A stretch of DNA of 64,000 nucleotides. Source: Bacteroidota bacterium (GTDB lineage Bacteria > Bacteroidota > JABWAT01). Below the pieces are notes generated by a model, which saw only the letters and a program-made list of their open reading frames with translations, ran no database searches and was not told the origin of the DNA. Position numbers and translations under genes: made by a program. Location: assembly GCA_017303995.1 (NCBI GenBank), contig JAFLBE010000012.1, forward strand, positions 29,817-93,816. The letters run 5' to 3'. Of the stretch, positions 54,255-63,582 are shown in pieces. How positions within the stretch are numbered: position 1 is the first letter of the stretch; each line of letters begins with the position of its first letter.

Positions 54255-54476
54255 AAAATATCCTGGAAAAATGTTATCAGTGCTCGGTTGGACTTTCTCA
54301 AAGAACCCACCTTATACCCGGAGTTTATTTCAGTGGCAGGTTTTACAAAAGTTGGGATTTATAACGAAAATTGAAATACATGATTTCATGTAATTTTTCA
54401 AAAAGGATAGCGTTTTCACTTAACTGAAGGTAGGTGAGCTGAAATTAATAGCAGAAAAATTTAGAGATAATTTGCT

Positions 54477-57161
54477 TTATTTGTCCAAATTCGTGGTGGT
54501 CAGTTCAAAAGCACGTTTCAGAAGATATTCAACGTCATAGGGTTTCCCGATGATTTCAATGACACCTTCCGCTAACAAGTTGCGCTTCAATTCAGGTTCA
54601 ACCAGGCCACTTGCAAAAACAAGTTTGACTTCCGGATTTATCTTTTTCATTTCAAAAAACATGGCATCGCCTTCAAGTTTTGGCAGCCCGATATCCGAAA
54701 TAACCAGATCAATTTGTTGTGAATGCTTTGCATAAACGGCAAGGCCTTCCTGGCCGTCAGTTGCTGTCAATATATTATAGCCATAGCTTTCCAGGAACAT
54801 TTTCACCAGGTTCAGCATCGGTTTTTCATCCTCAACCAAAAGCAAGATTGCAGAACCTTCAAATCCTGACACATCTTCAGGCGCATTCTCACTAACCGGA
54901 CTCGAATTATCATCAGGAACCGGGAAATAAAGATAAAAGTCAGATCCTTTTCCAACCTTGCTTTCAACATGAATAAATCCGTCATGACTTTTCATGATGC
55001 CGTAAACCACACTTAAACCAAGTCCGCTGCCTTCACCCAATTCTCTGGTTGTAAAGAACGGGTCAAAAATATGCTGAAGTGTGGCACTGTCCATTCCGAT
55101 GCCGGTGTCGCTAATGCTGATAGATACAAATTGTTTTGCTATTGTTTCAAGTTGGGGTACTTTGAGGTCTTCTGATGAAATCACTTCAGACCTGATGGTC
55201 AGGTTCCCGCCATTGGGCATTGCATTTTTTGCATTGACGCAAATATTCAGAATAATTTGCCCGAACTGATTTGGATCAGTATTGATCAGCGGAAGTAAAT
55301 CACCGATTTCCCTGGTCAAAGTGATTGATTTGGGTAAGGTTCCCTGCAATAATTCAAGTGTATCAGAAAGCAGCAAAGAAACATTCATCGGTCCGAACTC
55401 ACTTCCCGATTTTCTTGCGAAAGTTAAAATCTGCCTGACTAATCCTGATCCCCGTTTAACGGCATCAGAGATCGTTTCAGCAGTTTTCTCAATCATTTCA
55501 GGGTGAAGCGGAGCCAACCTTTGCAAGGCACCGGTATTGGTAAGAATGATACTGAGAATATTGTTGAAATCATGAGCCATTCCGGACGCAAGTATCCCAA
55601 TACTTTCCATTTTTTGCAGATGTTCAATTCGGGACTGAATATTTTTTCGTTCTGTAATATCTTGAAGAATGGCAATGAAATGAGTGATTTCATTATCTGT
55701 CTGTCTGATGGGAGTAATGGTGAGTTCAGCAGTAAACGGTGATCCGTCTATTCTTGTTTCTTCAATTACTCCGCTCCATATATTACCGGATTCAAGTTGT
55801 GGTTTGATTTCAGAATTCCAGCGTTTGGTTGAATAGCCTTGACTGAAAAGAATTTCAGGAAAGGGTAGGAAATTATCCTGAGCGCTTCCCGTTAATTTCA
55901 GAAAAGCGTGATTAAGAAAAGAAACCTCTCCGTCACGGTCGGCAATTAATATGGCATTCGCAGCAGATTGAAGTGCAGCAGATTGAACCAGAAGCGTTTC
56001 CCTGGCTGATTTTGAGTCGGTAACATCCTGTGAAATTCCAGCAAGAAATGTCCCTTTTTGAGAAGTGTTCCTGATTGGGAATCCACGGTTCCACAGCGTT
56101 CTGATGGTTCCGTCAGGGCGTTGTATTCTAAAATAATTGGTAAAATTTGTTGTCGGATTGTGGGCTTCCAGGCGGGAAAGAAAAATTTCACGGTCATGCG
56201 GAAGAATGGCGTTAAACAGACAATTTGGATCTTCAAGCACATCATGAACTGGTATGCCATAAACACTTTCAAAACCCGGGCTGATATACAGAAACTTTTT
56301 AGCCTCAAAATCAGCCATCCAGAAAATATCGGTAATATTATCTGCAATCAGTCTGACTCTTTCTTCGCTGTTTTTAATGTTTTCTTCTGATTTTCTTATG
56401 TCACTGATATCCATCAATGAGGTAATCAGGCAAATTTCTTTGTTGATTTCTACAGGAACCATGGAAAGCAGAATTATTTTTTCCTGCCCAGTCCTGGTCT
56501 TCAGAATCAGTTCTCTTTCCTTAATTTCACCTGTATCTTTTATCAGCTTGATGGATTCGTTTCTATCTTCGAAATTTTGCCAGAATTGCAGATCCTGAGT
56601 CGTTTTACCAATTACTGAAGATTTTTGATAGTCAAAAAGACGTTCAAATGCCTCATTACAGTCCAGAATGGTTCCATCTTCGAGGCGGGTAAGCATCATG
56701 GGTGCCGGGTTTGAATTAAAGACTACCGAAAATCTGTGTTCAGAAAGTTCAAGAGCGTGTCTGGCTTCATTTCGCTCAGCAAGATAAGCCCGTTCCTCCG
56801 TGGCTTTCAGTATGGCCGGGGCAAGGCGTTTGATATTGTCTTTCAATACATAATTGGTTGCACCTAATTTAATGCAGTCAACAGCAACTTCTTCGTTAAG
56901 GGCACCGGTCCAAAGTATGACGGGAGTCAATGGCAGTTTCTCGCGGCTGTATTTGATAACATCCATTCCATTAAACCCGTTCATCTGATAATCAGTCAGA
57001 ATCAGGTCGGGAGTTACCGTTTCAATCTGAGTGAAAAAAGTCTCTTTTGTTTCCGCCAGGTAAATGATACAATCAGGCAACACCTTTTTGATCTCCAGAA
57101 TTGCAAGTTCTGCATCTTCCATCGAATCATCTACTAACAGAAGTGTGTAGGGTCCTGACAT
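54477..57161 (-). CDS. Hybrid histidine kinase: receiver, three PAS, kinase, receiver
   Basis: 894 residues, no membrane segment. An N-terminal receiver (LLLVDDSMEDAELAI, LILTDYQMNGFNGMD) is followed by three PAS domains at about 140-260, 270-390 and 395-515 (MLTRLEDGTILDCNEAFERL; ISPGFESVYGIP; ILIADRDGEVSFLNHAFLKL). HisKA (ASGMAHDFNNILSIIL), HATPase (GQIILNICVNAKNAMPNGGN, GEGSGLGLSVVYGIM) and a C-terminal receiver (DLVISDIGLPKLEG) complete it. The HDFNN form of the phosphorylation site is that of soluble hybrid kinases. AAAGGA precedes the ATG. The two receivers suggest an input phosphorelay and an internal phosphate sink; the partner is unknown. Confidence 0.9.
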   Translation of the reverse strand: MSGPYTLLLVDDSMEDAELAILEIKKVLPDCIIYLAETKETFFTQIETVTPDLILTDYQMNGFNGMDVIKYSREKLPLTPVILWTGALNEEVAVDCIKLGATNYVLKDNIKRLAPAILKATEERAYLAERNEARHALELSEHRFSVVFNSNPAPMMLTRLEDGTILDCNEAFERLFDYQKSSVIGKTTQDLQFWQNFEDRNESIKLIKDTGEIKERELILKTRTGQEKIILLSMVPVEINKEICLITSLMDISDIRKSEENIKNSEERVRLIADNITDIFWMADFEAKKFLYISPGFESVYGIPVHDVLEDPNCLFNAILPHDREIFLSRLEAHNPTTNFTNYFRIQRPDGTIRTLWNRGFPIRNTSQKGTFLAGISQDVTDSKSARETLLVQSAALQSAANAILIADRDGEVSFLNHAFLKLTGSAQDNFLPFPEILFSQGYSTKRWNSEIKPQLESGNIWSGVIEETRIDGSPFTAELTITPIRQTDNEITHFIAILQDITERKNIQSRIEHLQKMESIGILASGMAHDFNNILSIILTNTGALQRLAPLHPEMIEKTAETISDAVKRGSGLVRQILTFARKSGSEFGPMNVSLLLSDTLELLQGTLPKSITLTREIGDLLPLINTDPNQFGQIILNICVNAKNAMPNGGNLTIRSEVISSEDLKVPQLETIAKQFVSISISDTGIGMDSATLQHIFDPFFTTRELGEGSGLGLSVVYGIMKSHDGFIHVESKVGKGSDFYLYFPVPDDNSSPVSENAPEDVSGFEGSAILLLVEDEKPMLNLVKMFLESYGYNILTATDGQEGLAVYAKHSQQIDLVISDIGLPKLEGDAMFFEMKKINPEVKLVFASGLVEPELKRNLLAEGVIEIIGKPYDVEYLLKRAFELTTTNLDK

Positions 57162-57342
57162 TTCAATTCCTTTCGCAGAAAATTAAAAAACCAATCTTCT
57201 TTATAAAGGTAATTAATAAAAAACTGATTAAATCATCCCTTATAGAAGTCATTCAAAGTTAAGCAGGACTTTAACGACCTGATATAGGTAAAAGCATGTA
57301 ATTATAGGGTGGGAAAAAGTAGGTATCACGTAGTTCTAAATT

Positions 57343-57448
57343 TGTCATGCTGAGTGATCCCGTCCCGAGAATCGGGATCGGAATGTCGTAGATCCGGCCA
57401 CTGACGGATATCGAAGCATGACTAATACCGCAAGCGGGATCACTCAGG
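57343..57448. repeat. Composite palindromic repeat with TATCGAAGCATGA border
   Basis: 'tgtcatgctgagtgatcccg' is followed by a CCCGAGAATCGGG hairpin, 'gtagatccggccactgacgga', 'tatcgaagcatga' and an inverted 'gggatcactca' end. The left border and inner blocks are shared with the tandem array at 63293-63476. The rest of the 57162-57503 gap shows no gene. Confidence 0.7.
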
Positions 57449-57503
57449 TTGCCAATTCTGCATTCTCATGAATTGCATTTATTTACAAGAAGTATATCGC
57501 TTC

Positions 57504-58496
57504 CTAAACCTGGTCACGGTCCTGGAATTTGGGCAGAACCAGTACAAAGCAAACGGTGTAAGGTTCAGGCAGATCGGCAGGATCTACAAACGCATCATGG
57601 TCTTTGTGGACTGATTTTAAATCGGTTAATGAGGTGAAAGAGTGTCCAGATCCGCCGGTTGTAAATTTAATCCGGAATAATTTATCTACGGCATCGGATG
57701 AAAGTGGTTCACCGTTATTCATCATCTGAAGATAAACGGCATTCGGTTTGTCGGTAATGCTGACTAAAATCTTCGTTGCCCCGTATCTGAGTGCATTTGA
57801 CACCAGATTTGAAAACAAACCTTCAAAATTTTCTTTATGAGTAAAGACTCTGATAAACCGGTTCCCGGTTACTTCAATTGTCAGGTAATCTTCGATCAGG
57901 TGCGTTTTGGGAAGTAAATCATCCAGTAACCAGAATTTACCGTTTTTTACACCACTTTTAAACTCTTCTCTGATCAGCGGAACGTATTCTTTCAGATCGG
58001 TAAGTCCCTTGTCAACTGAAGTAATCAGTTCACGTTTATCCGGTTTCAATTGGGGATTCAGTTTTGAAATGAGAAATTTAACAGCCATCAGCGGCGTTGA
58101 AATGAAATTGTTGAAATCATGCAATGCCCGGTCAAGTCGTCTTGAACTTGCTTCAGTTGTTGCCTTGAGTCCTTCATAAGACTGTTCAATTTTCTGAATG
58201 TGACTTTTTTCGACGGAAAGGTGAGTATTCAGCTCCGTTACTTTATTTGCAAGTCCGAGTTTGTCCTCATTTAATTTTTCGATCTGGCGGGATTGATCAA
58301 ACAATCTCATTTGCTGGGGGAAAATGATATACTTCAGAAAACTGACAATCAGGATGACGACAACCAGTACCAGAATCAGACTAATCCAAATGGGATTTTG
58401 CCAGCTTAATACCAAATCCCTGTCTGATTCTGTAGTCAATAAAAAAGTAGCTGAGTATAAAAAGCTGGGGAACCTGATTAAGGTAAAAACGAACAT
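57504..58496 (-). CDS. Histidine kinase with one membrane helix, variant ATP site
   Basis: About 330 residues from the ATG at 58496, where AAAGGA lies eight bases upstream; the frame is open to 58571. A membrane helix (ISLILVLVVVILIVSFLKYI) is followed by a coiled coil and a DHp-like region (RRLDRALHDFNNFISTPLMA). The ATP domain has a good N-box (FEGLFSNLVSNALRYG), but G1 reads MMNNGEPL and G2 reads TTGGSGHSFTSL, so the ATP lid is unusual. Its 5' end overlaps the multi-pass membrane protein gene by 116 bases in another frame. The pair probably works as a split sensor and kinase. Confidence 0.75.
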   Translation of the reverse strand: MFVFTLIRFPSFLYSATFLLTTESDRDLVLSWQNPIWISLILVLVVVILIVSFLKYIIFPQQMRLFDQSRQIEKLNEDKLGLANKVTELNTHLSVEKSHIQKIEQSYEGLKATTEASSRRLDRALHDFNNFISTPLMAVKFLISKLNPQLKPDKRELITSVDKGLTDLKEYVPLIREEFKSGVKNGKFWLLDDLLPKTHLIEDYLTIEVTGNRFIRVFTHKENFEGLFSNLVSNALRYGATKILVSITDKPNAVYLQMMNNGEPLSSDAVDKLFRIKFTTGGSGHSFTSLTDLKSVHKDHDAFVDPADLPEPYTVCFVLVLPKFQDRDQV

Positions 58497-59226
58497 ATGA
58501 GTTTTCCTTTCCAACGGATGGAAGGCCAAGCAAATTTCCGAAAGTGTCAAAAAACAAACTAAAGTCATCAACCAGCATCATAAGAACCAGGGCAAGAATT
58601 CCAAGCCGGTTAAATGAGATTTGAAATTCCGTTTGAATTTCAATTGTCAAAAGCTGAAATATCAATATAAGCCAGATTGAATCAACCAGAATATTTGAAA
58701 TCGAATAAACGACTCCAAATGGAAAAAACAAGGTAAGAATAATTCCTGAAATGCTGATTAGACAAGTAATCCAAAAGAGGACCATTGAGAATCTGTTTTG
58801 ATTGTGGTCCAGCATTTTAAGCAGGGCACGTGTTATCAGCGGATAGGTAAATAGAAAAAGATAGTTTGCAAAAAAAACACGGATTTCATTAATTACAGGA
58901 TAGTTGACAATTGCTTCTGGCACGTCAAATGTTAATAATATTAGTGGAACAGGTAAAAGCTGAATAACTGTAAACGGGAAAAAAAACCGGCCATCCTTTT
59001 TCATATCCTGAAAAAACCAAATCAAAGACCACATAGCCAATGTAATTATAGCAAGGCCTACCCTGAAATCAGGAACCCAGCCTGATGAGGTGACAGAGAA
59101 TAACAACAATCCAATTGGAATGACAGCCAACGGAATCAGGTAAAAAGGATTTTTGATTTTACCTGAATAAAAGTTGATACCCATATAAATCAGGCAGGTT
59201 CCAACATAAAAAAGGGAATAAGGCAT
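58381..59226 (-). CDS. Multi-pass membrane sensor-like protein (paralogue 1)
   Basis: 281 residues with about eight or nine hydrophobic segments. Conserved blocks shared with the protein at 60067-60909 are SGWVPDFRVGLAII, MWSLIWFFQDMKKDGRFFFP, FNRLGILALVLMMLVDDFSL and LNQVPQLFILSYFFIDYRIR. No transporter signature is seen. The layout resembles membrane sensor modules that precede histidine kinases, and a kinase gene does overlap its 3' end. Both paralogues end about 15 residues after the last helix, so this is a complete protein and not a frameshifted fusion. Family not recognised. Confidence 0.65.
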   Translation of the reverse strand: MPYSLFYVGTCLIYMGINFYSGKIKNPFYLIPLAVIPIGLLLFSVTSSGWVPDFRVGLAIITLAMWSLIWFFQDMKKDGRFFFPFTVIQLLPVPLILLTFDVPEAIVNYPVINEIRVFFANYLFLFTYPLITRALLKMLDHNQNRFSMVLFWITCLISISGIILTLFFPFGVVYSISNILVDSIWLILIFQLLTIEIQTEFQISFNRLGILALVLMMLVDDFSLFFDTFGNLLGLPSVGKENSYVRFYLNQVPQLFILSYFFIDYRIRQGFGIKLAKSHLD

Positions 59227-59299
59227 TGTTATTCCTGTAACTAAGAAAAATAAATCAAACTAAAGTCACAGGTTGGTAATTGTTAAACCATGACTTTAA

Positions 59300-59749
59300 T
59301 TAGTCAATACAAAGCGGGGGGCAGGACGATGCTCTTTCAAGAACTTCACCCTCAATTTGTAATGAAAATACGCCATTGTCCCTTAATTGTAAATAAACAG
59401 CTTTCCCCGGATGGTTACCAAGCAAAGTCAGAATCATGGAGTTGCTGAAAGCATGTGATACTTTATTTTCGAAATTGGTATCGCCGGTTGTAAATAAAAT
59501 TGATTTATTTTTTCCGGTAACTATAAAAGTTGTTGCCTGATTATCATTCCAGAACCAGGTCTTGTCACCTACAAGTTCAGACTGTCCAACAAGGTTTTTA
59601 AGGGATAAAGATTGAATTTCAACCGATACTTTTGCTTTGCCAAAAAGATTATCAGCCTCTGTCTCTGTAAAAAGAGTCCCGATAACCTGAGCGCTGGATG
59701 TGTTAAAAAAAAGAGCGGTAAGGCAAAATAGAAGGAGTGTTTTTTTCAT
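59300..59749 (-). CDS. Hypothetical secreted protein
   Basis: 149 residues with signal peptide MKKTLLLFCLTALFFNTSSA. The mature part has TLFTETEADNLFGKAKVSVE, FIVTGKNKSILFTTGD and a C-terminal SSCPPLCID with two cysteines that could form a disulfide. No family recognised. It lies 73 bases upstream of the membrane-sensor gene on the same strand and may be co-transcribed with it and the kinase. Confidence 0.6.
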   Translation of the reverse strand: MKKTLLLFCLTALFFNTSSAQVIGTLFTETEADNLFGKAKVSVEIQSLSLKNLVGQSELVGDKTWFWNDNQATTFIVTGKNKSILFTTGDTNFENKVSHAFSNSMILTLLGNHPGKAVYLQLRDNGVFSLQIEGEVLERASSCPPLCID

Positions 59750-60066
59750 GGCAGGATTCTACTTTCAGTTAATGAATTTTGCAGTTTCAGGCCGAAAGTA
59801 TATCATTTAAACAGAAAAATTCCAAAATTAAAATGCACTTCCTTAATTCTTGTAAGTTCATAATAATATTAAATTTGTGTCCTGATCAGCAATAAGTCTG
59901 CCTCTTTCCAAATTGGAAGATTACATGATTTACCCTAGAAAAAATGGCCAATAATATTTGAATTACTTAATAATTGGTGGGTGGCTATTCGGCAATCGGT
60001 TTTTAAACATCCCTATACCCGATTTCTTTGAATTTGCAAGGAAATGGCGACATTTCCCGACAATTG
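59750..60066. other. Intergenic gap downstream of the orphan sensor
   Basis: 317 AT-rich bases with no gene that I can support. In the sister locus the kinase gene occupies the corresponding place after the sensor; here no kinase-like frame is found on either strand. Confidence 0.5.
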
Positions 60067-60909
60067 TTAATCGATACCCTGCTGAATCCTATAAACAAAC
60101 CGGGATCTGATTTTCCAATCCACAAAGTAAAAACTAAGGATAAAAAGTTGCGGAATTTGATTGATATAAAAAAAAGTATACAACTTATCATTGCTGGAAT
60201 TTGGAAGACTAAGTCTGATATCAAATGCATCTAAAAATAAACTGATATCATCTAAAATCATCAAAAAGATCAACATTTGAATGCCCAAATGATTGAATTT
60301 AACATTAGAATGCGTAGCTGACCATGTTTTTAAAAGAATGAAAATTAAATACATCCAGCTTAGGTCAATTAAAATTGAAAATGCAGGTAATACGATTTCC
60401 TTTCTAAAAAATATGATGCATAAAAAACCAGAAATCGTAAGAAAAACACTCAACCAAACAAGATAGTTATGCTTTTTCGCAGTTGAATTAAAAACCATTT
60501 TTGAGATATTGAAAGTGAAAAACGGATAAAGTAGAAATAAGAAATACAAGGAGTATAGTGTTTTTATTTGGCGATAAAACGGATAAACATCATCTATTCC
60601 AGGAGAAATGTATTTTGGAAAATAGATTAAAACAAAGAGTAAATTATATAATGAAAATGGTAAAAAGAATAGACCTTCATTTTTCTTATCCTGAAAAAAC
60701 CAAACAAAAGACCACATTGAAAAACTGATCATCGCAGTGCCAATACGAATATCCTGGACCCAGCCGGTGAGTACCACCATATTAATGAGCAAACCCATGG
60801 TAATGATCACAAAAAGAAAGAGGATCAAATCACTTTTTATCTTTTTCGAAAAATAGTGAATACCCAGACAGACAAAAAAGGTAAAAAAGTATAGAAACAA
60901 ATAAGCCAT
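60067..60909 (-). CDS. Multi-pass membrane sensor-like protein (paralogue 2, orphan)
   Basis: 280 residues and about eight or nine hydrophobic segments. It shares with paralogue 1 the blocks TGWVQDIRIGTAMI, MWSFVWFFQDKKNEGLFFLP, FNHLGIQMLIFLMILDDISL and INQIPQLFILSFYFVDWKIR. Unlike paralogue 1 it has no overlapping kinase gene downstream. It is AT-richer than its sister. It probably arose by duplication; it could serve the same kinase as an alternative sensor or be a relic. Confidence 0.65.
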   Translation of the reverse strand: MAYLFLYFFTFFVCLGIHYFSKKIKSDLILFLFVIITMGLLINMVVLTGWVQDIRIGTAMISFSMWSFVWFFQDKKNEGLFFLPFSLYNLLFVLIYFPKYISPGIDDVYPFYRQIKTLYSLYFLFLLYPFFTFNISKMVFNSTAKKHNYLVWLSVFLTISGFLCIIFFRKEIVLPAFSILIDLSWMYLIFILLKTWSATHSNVKFNHLGIQMLIFLMILDDISLFLDAFDIRLSLPNSSNDKLYTFFYINQIPQLFILSFYFVDWKIRSRFVYRIQQGID

Positions 60910-61107
60910 TTTCGAACCGTTTTATAGTTGTGGTTTCGACTGGATGTTACATCTGAAAATACGCTATTGTAGCCTGAATGCAAAAACTGGTTATTGCGAG
61001 CTGTGCAATCAGGCTTTTCTATCCAGACCCTGCCCATCCCCCATTTTTACCCCAAACCCAGAACCCGCCTAAGGTATTTTCACTGTTTATTTACATATAA
61101 TTCCCGA

Positions 61108-61139
61108 TTGAAACCTTTTCGTCATTCAGCCTACCTTTA
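61108..61139 (+). promoter_or_regulatory. Promoter of the cysteine-PAS kinase
   Basis: TTG at 61108-61110, 21 bases, then TACCTTTA at 61132-61139, close to the TAnnTTTG form. The ATG is at 61167 with AAGGA eight bases before it. Confidence 0.65.
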
Positions 61140-61166
61140 CATTCAACAATTATAAAGGACAGAGTC

Positions 61167-62330
61167 ATGAAGGCTGACAAAGCAACCCAATTTCTCCCTG
61201 CAGAACGTGATTCTTATTTTAAGGTCATTGCACAGAATAAACTATTGGCATCGCATGACATGCTGAATGTGATTTCCAATTCAATTCCAAGTTTATTCCT
61301 GATTCTGAACGGAAGACGCCAGATTGTATACATGAATTCCAAAATCAAAGACTTTATCGGGAACGCCGATTTTGAATCCGTTATAGGTGTCAGACCGGGT
61401 GAATTAATAGATTGTGAAAATGCCTGGCTATCAGATGGTGGCTGCGGAACCAATAAGATTTGCCAGCTTTGCGGAGCCGCACAATCTTTTGTTGGTGCCC
61501 ACAAGGGTGTGAGAACCGTTAATGAATGCCGGATTACTTCGAAGAAAAACGGACACGGTCTTGACCTGAAAGTTACAGCAAGTCCGTATCATGTAGATAA
61601 TGAAGATTTTGTCATTGTTGTTATTGAAGATATCTCGAACATGAAGCGCAAGCAAGTTATGGAGCGATTGTTCTTTCATGATATTCTGAATACCGCCGGT
61701 GGAATTTATGGTTTGTCTGATATATTGCGCGAGACCACTGAAAACGAAACCAGAGATCTATCAGAAATGCTTTTTAAGCAGTCGCTTAATTTGGTTGAAG
61801 ATATTCAGTTGCAGCGTGACCTCGTTCAGGCAGAAAACGGAGAACTTAAAGTTGTAAATGAACCCATTCATGCCTTTGAATTTCTCGAAAGTATTGCTGA
61901 ACTCTATACATTTCACACTGTGGCTCAGAAAAAGCGAATTTTGGTCGATCCGCAGACCACCAGAAATTATTTTCTTAGTGATTCCGGCTTACTTCGCCGG
62001 GTGATAGGGAATATGGTTAAGAATGCCCTTGAGGCAATTGAACCGGGTTCCTCGGTGACCCTAAATGCAAGTTGTGAAAACGAAACGATTTTATTTAACG
62101 TTCAGAATCAGGGTTTTATTCCCGTAAATGTTCAGAGTGAGATTTTCCACCGGTCATTTACAACCAAAGGAATGGGCCGCGGATTGGGTACTTTCAGTAT
62201 TAAACTGATCACAGAAAAGTATCTTGGCGGACAAGCCTTTTTTAAATCTTCAGAAAGCCAGGGAACGACTTTCTCCGTTCAATTGCCCATGATTCCGGTT
62301 GCTAAACCCAATCAAATGATGAAGAATTAA
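61167..62330 (+). CDS. Soluble histidine kinase with a four-cysteine PAS domain
   Basis: 387 residues. A PAS domain (SIPSLFLILNGRRQIVYMNS) carries an inserted cysteine cluster: C83, C93, C99 and C102 in GELIDCENAW, GGCGTNKICQLCG. The spacing C-x9-C-x5-C-x2-C suggests a metal or Fe-S site, hence a redox or gas sensor (inference). The kinase part has H171 in RLFFHDILNTAGGIYGL, N286 in GNMVKNALEA and the G2 box GMGRGLGTFSIKLI. There is no membrane helix. A LuxR-type response regulator gene follows 250 bases downstream on the same strand and is the likely partner. Confidence 0.85.
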   Translation: MKADKATQFLPAERDSYFKVIAQNKLLASHDMLNVISNSIPSLFLILNGRRQIVYMNSKIKDFIGNADFESVIGVRPGELIDCENAWLSDGGCGTNKICQLCGAAQSFVGAHKGVRTVNECRITSKKNGHGLDLKVTASPYHVDNEDFVIVVIEDISNMKRKQVMERLFFHDILNTAGGIYGLSDILRETTENETRDLSEMLFKQSLNLVEDIQLQRDLVQAENGELKVVNEPIHAFEFLESIAELYTFHTVAQKKRILVDPQTTRNYFLSDSGLLRRVIGNMVKNALEAIEPGSSVTLNASCENETILFNVQNQGFIPVNVQSEIFHRSFTTKGMGRGLGTFSIKLITEKYLGGQAFFKSSESQGTTFSVQLPMIPVAKPNQMMKN

Positions 62331-62577
62331 TTTAAATCACAGTTAATTCATTAGGGTTTGGTTTGAAAAGATTGAACTTGAAAAAGGTAAAGTAAATCTC
62401 GGATAAAATTAAAAAACTGTTGTCCCATTCTGAATTTGGTCATAAATCATTGCGATTGAGACTCATCGAATCCTGAAATTCTGTAATGGACGTTCTTGCA
62501 AGGTCACTACTTGAATTGGAATTTTAAAAATGTTTTAAATGTTGCAACAATATGTAATCAGTCAAGGAATGTTTAAA

Positions 62578-63246
62578 ATGAAAAAAACCAGAGTCCTTAT
62601 TGCCGATGATCATGCCATTACCCGAAGGGGACTAAGACAAATCCTGGATACCTATCCCGATCTGGAAATTGTTGGCGAAGCAGCGAACGGTCTTGAAACC
62701 ATTAATAAAGTCTTTGAACTCGAGCCTGATCTTATTTTTCTGGATATCTCAATGCCGCATCTCAATGGCATTGAAGCTTGCATCCAGATTCTGAAAAGCA
62801 AACCACTGACCCGAATTATTATGATTACCATGAATGATCCCGAAGATTATCTGCTTGCCGCCCTTGAAGCCGGAGCTCATGGTTTCCTTAAAAAGGATGC
62901 TCCTATTGAGGAATTTAAAATTGCTATTGATGCGGTAGCAAACGGATATAAATACCTGAGCCCAACCATTTCGGTAAAAGTAATCAATGCCTATCTCGAT
63001 CTGAAGAAAAACCCTCAGAAGGTAAAAAAAGAACTTTTATCTGTCAGGGAAAAGGAAGTATTAACCTTAATCGCTGAAGGCTATTCATCGAAAGAAATAG
63101 CAGATATGATTTCACTGAGTGTTAAAACGGTCGGAACCCACCGGAATAATATCATGAAAAAACTGGGTGTTCATAACACTGCAGAAATGGTGCGGTATGC
63201 TTTTGATAAAAAGCTGATTGTTAAAGGGTTACATTCACGCGCTTAG
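62578..63246 (+). CDS. LuxR/NarL-type response regulator
   Basis: 222 residues. The receiver domain has D10/D11 (LIADDHAITRRGLR), the phospho-acceptor D56 (LIFLDISMPHLNG) and HGFLKKD. The C-terminal HTH is typical of the NarL/FixJ group: LLSVREKEVLTLIAEGYSSK, then EIADMISLSVKTVGTHRNNI and KLGVHNTAEMV. It binds DNA as a dimer when phosphorylated. The start at 62578 follows AAGGA by nine bases; the frame is open to 62539, but the added residues do not belong to the fold. Confidence 0.92.
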   Translation: MKKTRVLIADDHAITRRGLRQILDTYPDLEIVGEAANGLETINKVFELEPDLIFLDISMPHLNGIEACIQILKSKPLTRIIMITMNDPEDYLLAALEAGAHGFLKKDAPIEEFKIAIDAVANGYKYLSPTISVKVINAYLDLKKNPQKVKKELLSVREKEVLTLIAEGYSSKEIADMISLSVKTVGTHRNNIMKKLGVHNTAEMVRYAFDKKLIVKGLHSRA

Positions 63247-63292
63247 TTCTAACTCCGGCGGATAAAAAATAGAAATTACCAAAACTAAAATT

Positions 63293-63476
63293 TGTCATGC
63301 TGAGTGATCCCGAATGCTTTCGGGATAGTATCGAAGCATGAGTGATCCCGAATGTTTTAAACCCGGCCTTTGACGGGCTTTCGGGATAGTATCGAAGCAT
63401 GAGTGATCCCGTCCAGAGAATCGGGATAGGGATATCGCAGATCCGGCAACTGACGGAGTATCGAAGCATGAGTGAT
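63293..63476. repeat. Tandem array of nested palindromic modules
   Basis: Three tandem modules, each starting GAGTGATCCCG and ending TATCGAAGCAT: 63302-63339 (38 bases), 63340-63400 (61) and 63401-63469 (69), plus a partial fourth. The second equals the first with about 23 bases of another palindrome (AAACCCGG..CGGGCTTT) inserted in its core. The third has a different core. The remainder of the 63247-63582 gap has no gene. Confidence 0.85.
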
Positions 63477-63582
63477 TTTTTTTAAATGTAGTTTTTCACT
63501 GAGCCTTTTAAGTATTTATGTTGAGGAAATTACAGTTTTTCGTGTATTTCCATTCAAAGTGTTTTAACCGAACTTTGATGAG

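Noticed and set aside
58381..58571. Frameshift fusing the multi-pass sensor and the kinase into one protein
   Set aside because: Both sensor paralogues end at the same point after the last helix, so the stop is natural; the kinase has its own ATG with a ribosome binding site in the overlap.
60003..60230. 75-codon minus-strand frame at the end of paralogue 2 as a kinase remnant
   Set aside because: It is out of frame with the sensor and has no kinase motif; most of it is a shadow of the sensor C-terminus.
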